From assembly GCA_025934385.1 (NCBI GenBank), contig JAICYE010000088.1, forward strand, positions 1 through 7,654: DNA of 7,654 nt, in the 5' to 3' direction. This stretch comes from Acidimicrobiia bacterium. Lineage in GTDB: Bacteria; Actinomycetota; Acidimicrobiia; IMCC26256; BP-133. The position numbers were made by a program, and so were the translations under genes. The notes beneath the pieces are model-generated. The model did no database searches and had not been told where the DNA came from. It saw nothing but the letters and a program-made list of their open reading frames with translations. This document shows positions 5,964 to 7,654 of the stretch, one piece after another (position 1 is the stretch's first letter; every line of letters starts with the position of its first letter).

Positions 5964-6754
5964 GCGTCGTGGGTTCCGACGACCTCGTCCACCTCGGCGC
6001 CGTGGCCGAGGCGGCGGCCCGGGCCGGCGGGCGCGTGGTGGCCGAGCACTTCGGCCGGCTGGCGGCCGGCGTCCATTCCAAGGCGCCGGGCGACTACGTC
6101 AGCGAGGTCGACCTGCAGAGCGAGGAGACGGTACGGGAGGCGCTGGCCAAGGACGCGCCCGGCGTCGCCTTCTTCGGCGAGGAGGGCGGCGGCACCCGGG
6201 GGGACCTGTGGTGGGTCGTCGACCCGCTCGACGGCACGGCCAACTTCCTCCACGGCTTCCCGATCGTGGGGGTCTCGGTGGCGTTGGTGGAGGCCGGCCG
6301 GCCGGTGGTCGGCGCCGTCCACGCCCCGCTGCTGGGCGAGACGTACACCGCGGTGCGGGGCGGCGGCGCCTTCCGGGACGGGCGGCCGGTGCGGGTGGCG
6401 GAGCGTCCGCCGGCGTCGGCCATCTGCGCCACCGGCTTCCCGTTCAAGCGCAAGCACCGGCTCGACGACTACCGCCGGGTGTTCGAGGGCGCCTTCCTCG
6501 CTTTGGAGGACCTGCGAAGGGCGGGGGCGGCCAGTCTCGACCTGGCCTGGACGGCGGCCGGCATCTTCGACGGGTTCTTCGAGATCGGCCTGGGCAGCTG
6601 GGACGTCGCCGCCGGCGCTTTGCTCGTGGCCGAGGCCGGCGGCGTCGTGACCGACTGGGCCGGCGACGACGAGGCCTGGCTCACCAGCGGCGACATCCTG
6701 GCCGCGCCGGCGCCCGTCCACCGCGTGCTGCTGGATCTGGCCCAGGACGTCTGA
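5960..6754 (+). CDS. Inositol-1-monophosphatase (SuhB-like, second of pair)
   Basis: This 264-residue protein is a more typical inositol monophosphatase than its neighbour and should hydrolyse myo-inositol-1-phosphate or a related phosphate, with Mg2+, in the cytoplasm. Seen: KAPGDYVSEVD (41-51), the standard N-terminal motif; GEEGG (Glu74/Glu75); WVVDPLDGTANFLHGFP (motif A, Asp88 and Asp91); AVRGGGAF (131-138); RRAGAASLDLAWTAAGIFDG (186-205), the usual core helix segment; and GSWDVAAGALLVAEAGG (motif B, Asp215). Length is normal for the family. ATG 5960 overlaps the previous stop (ATGA), with a G-rich run (5945-5950) nine bases upstream as a weak ribosome site. In actinobacteria free inositol feeds phosphatidylinositol and mycothiol synthesis, a plausible but unproven role here. 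The partner protein shares the whole fold, so the pair arose by an old duplication, and the two may have split substrates or form a heteromer. Confidence 0.94.
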   Translation: MSVVGSDDLVHLGAVAEAAARAGGRVVAEHFGRLAAGVHSKAPGDYVSEVDLQSEETVREALAKDAPGVAFFGEEGGGTRGDLWWVVDPLDGTANFLHGFPIVGVSVALVEAGRPVVGAVHAPLLGETYTAVRGGGAFRDGRPVRVAERPPASAICATGFPFKRKHRLDDYRRVFEGAFLALEDLRRAGAASLDLAWTAAGIFDGFFEIGLGSWDVAAGALLVAEAGGVVTDWAGDDEAWLTSGDILAAPAPVHRVLLDLAQDV

Positions 6755-6766
6755 CCCGAGACGCGA

Positions 6767-6837
6767 CTCACCGCCTCCAACCGGGCTGCTCTGGCTGGCT
6801 GGGGACAGCCGAGCGGGCTCTCAGTCGAGGCGGTGAG
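6767..6837. terminator. Nested stem-loop (perfect 11-bp outer stem) between convergent genes
   Basis: CTCACCGCCTC (6767-6777) and GAGGCGGTGAG (6827-6837) are perfect reverse complements. Inside them, GCTC+GGCTG (6788-6797, with T6792 bulged) can pair with CAGCC+GAGC (6806-6814) around an 8-base loop. The whole is a roughly 71-base stem, internal loop and stem element, starting 13 bases after the phosphatase stop. It lies between two convergent genes, so a two-way terminator is the simplest reading. There is no U-tract. A structured small RNA cannot be excluded. Confidence 0.6.
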
Positions 6838-6840
6838 GTT

Positions 6841-6859
6841 CCTGTGAGGCGGTCACAGG
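6841..6859. terminator. Short perfect hairpin CCTGTGA-N5-TCACAGG
   Basis: A perfect 7-bp inverted repeat (6841-6847 and 6853-6859) with loop GGCGG starts three bases after the larger stem. It may be a second terminator element, the natural one for minus-strand transcripts of the hydrolase gene, or a dimeric protein-binding site. Its loop side contains another copy of GAGGCGGT (6846-6853). Confidence 0.5.
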
Positions 6860-6970
6860 AGGCACGTTCATCACGATACGGAAATCCGCCACGAGTGAAC
6901 ATCCCGCTGCCCGGCATCCTGGGATTCCGGCCAGCCTCACCATCAGAACTTTCGCCGCCGGAAGCGTCGG
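6860..6970. other. Non-coding spacer after the hydrolase gene, with an imperfect palindrome
   Basis: No gene is seen here. Base composition is less GC-extreme than in the flanking genes. The 20 bases at 6911-6930 form an imperfect palindrome (CCGG-c-ATCC-tg-GGAT-t-CCGG), and GTTCA (6866-6870) recurs inverted as TGAAC (6895-6899). These could be protein sites or part of the 3' end of the hydrolase transcript; no known motif is matched. Confidence 0.4.
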
Positions 6971-7654
6971 TCAGGTGCTCGGCCGGAAGGCCTCCGACAG
7001 CGAGCGGACCGGCATGCGGAGGGGGGCGAGCTCGTCGCCGAACGCCCGGTAGACGCCGTCGGTGAAGGCCGACATGCGCTGCTCGTTGCGGATCGGATCG
7101 GGGAGGCCGTTGCAGACGAGCACGGCGACGAGGCCGGCGTCGGGGTCGGCGAAGCCCCGGGACGACCCCATCCCGCCGTGGCCGAACGCCCGCCGCCCCG
7201 GCCCGCCGCTCATGCCGCCGGCCACCTGGACGCCGAGGCCCCACGGCGTCTTCATCCCGCCGAAGATCACGTCGGCCAGCCCGTAGCGGTGGACGGCGGA
7301 CATCACCTCGACCGTGCGGGGCTCGAGCACCGGCGCCCCGGAGCCGAGCAGCGACTCGTAGAGCCGGCCGAGCTCCCGGGCCGGGCCGCGCATCCCACCG
7401 CCGGGCTCGACCTTGGCGATGTGCCAGGGCTCATTGTGGATCCGCTCGATGTGGTACGGGACCATGCGCAGGCCGCCGCTGTCCTGGACAGCAATGGCGT
7501 GACCCGTCCAGGCGACCGGCACGAGCCGGGGGCCGAGGGCGACCTGCTCGTCGACGGGCACGCCGAGGTGGCTCTCCTTCATGCCCGCCCGGCCGAACAC
7601 CTCGTCGGCGACGTAGCGGTCGTCCGGGCGGGCGTGCACCGCCGCCGCACCCCC
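6971..7654 (-). CDS. Serine hydrolase, beta-lactamase/EstB family (C-terminal part, cut by window edge)
   Basis: The last 227 codons of a class C beta-lactamase-fold serine hydrolase (esterase, peptidase or lactamase-like) are visible. Seen, in order: VFGRAGMKESHLG (the usual F-GPLGM-T-SHLG segment, near the window edge); GGGMRGPARELGRLYESLL, the common domain-closing helix; VMSAVHR; WGLGVQV; and HGGMGSSRGFADPDAGL (bases about 7130-7180), where HGG takes the place of the KTG/HxG motif. The catalytic SxxK and YxN regions lie upstream, outside the window, so activity cannot be confirmed. Family members are about 380-420 aa, so over half is shown. A GTG at 7637-7639 is in frame but lies mid-domain and is not a start. 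The substrate is unknown; there is no signal for exported or cytosolic location in the visible part. It converges on the phosphatase operon. Confidence 0.88.
   Translation of the reverse strand, partial: GGAAAVHARPDDRYVADEVFGRAGMKESHLGVPVDEQVALGPRLVPVAWTGHAIAVQDSGGLRMVPYHIERIHNEPWHIAKVEPGGGMRGPARELGRLYESLLGSGAPVLEPRTVEVMSAVHRYGLADVIFGGMKTPWGLGVQVAGGMSGGPGRRAFGHGGMGSSRGFADPDAGLVAVLVCNGLPDPIRNEQRMSAFTDGVYRAFGDELAPLRMPVRSLSEAFRPST

Noticed and set aside
5562..6371. An identical 22-base stretch in both phosphatase genes (5562-5583 and 6350-6371) considered as a recombination repeat
   Set aside because: It encodes the shared AVRGGGA motif in both genes, so it is explained by common ancestry and protein conservation.
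5783..6721. Minus-strand 312-aa frame across the phosphatase pair
   Set aside because: It is antisense to two proteins with complete family motifs and has no recognisable domain of its own.
6768..7244. Minus-strand 158-aa frame covering the hydrolase 3' end and the intergenic region
   Set aside because: It runs out of frame with the serine hydrolase, and its C-terminal half would be encoded by the inverted-repeat region. The composition is Arg-rich noise.

Overview
The window looks like chromosomal DNA from a very GC-rich actinobacterium. Two things point towards an Acidimicrobiia-like lineage: the Thr/Pro-rich (TTTT-type) linker of one secreted protein, and the sequence style of the inositol-phosphatase pair. 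This placement is inference, because no rRNA or marker gene is present. Coding is dense, starts include GTG and TTG, and there are no transposases, CRISPR arrays, tRNAs or rRNAs.

Region 1 (1-4143, minus strand; transcription runs from 4143 towards 1) holds three genes joined by 4-base stop/start overlaps. In order they are: an exported copper radical oxidase of the glyoxal/galactose oxidase family (2272-4143); a secreted, C-terminally anchored protein made of two copies of one domain (1073-2275, TTG start in a TTGA overlap); and the N-terminal 358 codons of an acetyl-CoA synthetase-type ligase (1-1076, GTG start in a GTGA overlap), which runs out of the window. The oxidase makes carboxylic acids and H2O2 from aldehydes or alcohols outside the membrane, and the ligase activates short carboxylic acids inside the cell. 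The two could therefore form an oxidise-then-activate route. The middle protein, predicted to begin with histidine once its signal peptide is removed, is the least understood part and the most interesting.

Region 2 (4144-5195) holds one minus-strand gene (4299-5006) for a membrane-anchored or secreted protein with a Thr-rich stalk and a small two-cysteine C-terminal domain. It is followed by a strong 12-bp terminator hairpin (4247-4276), which separates it from the oxidase operon. An AT-richer intergenic stretch (5007-5195) is the divergent promoter region.

Region 3 (5196-6754, plus strand) is a two-gene operon of diverged inositol-monophosphatase-family paralogues, joined by an ATGA overlap. 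The first gene looks leaderless.

Region 4 (6755-6970) is a 216-base convergent intergenic region. It contains nested perfect inverted repeats and an octamer, GAGGCGGT, present three times. It probably works as a two-way terminator, and an RNA role is possible. Region 5 (6971-7654, minus strand) is the C-terminal part of a serine hydrolase of the beta-lactamase/EstB family, cut by the window edge.

Many long open frames opposite or out of frame with these genes are products of the high GC content and were left out.
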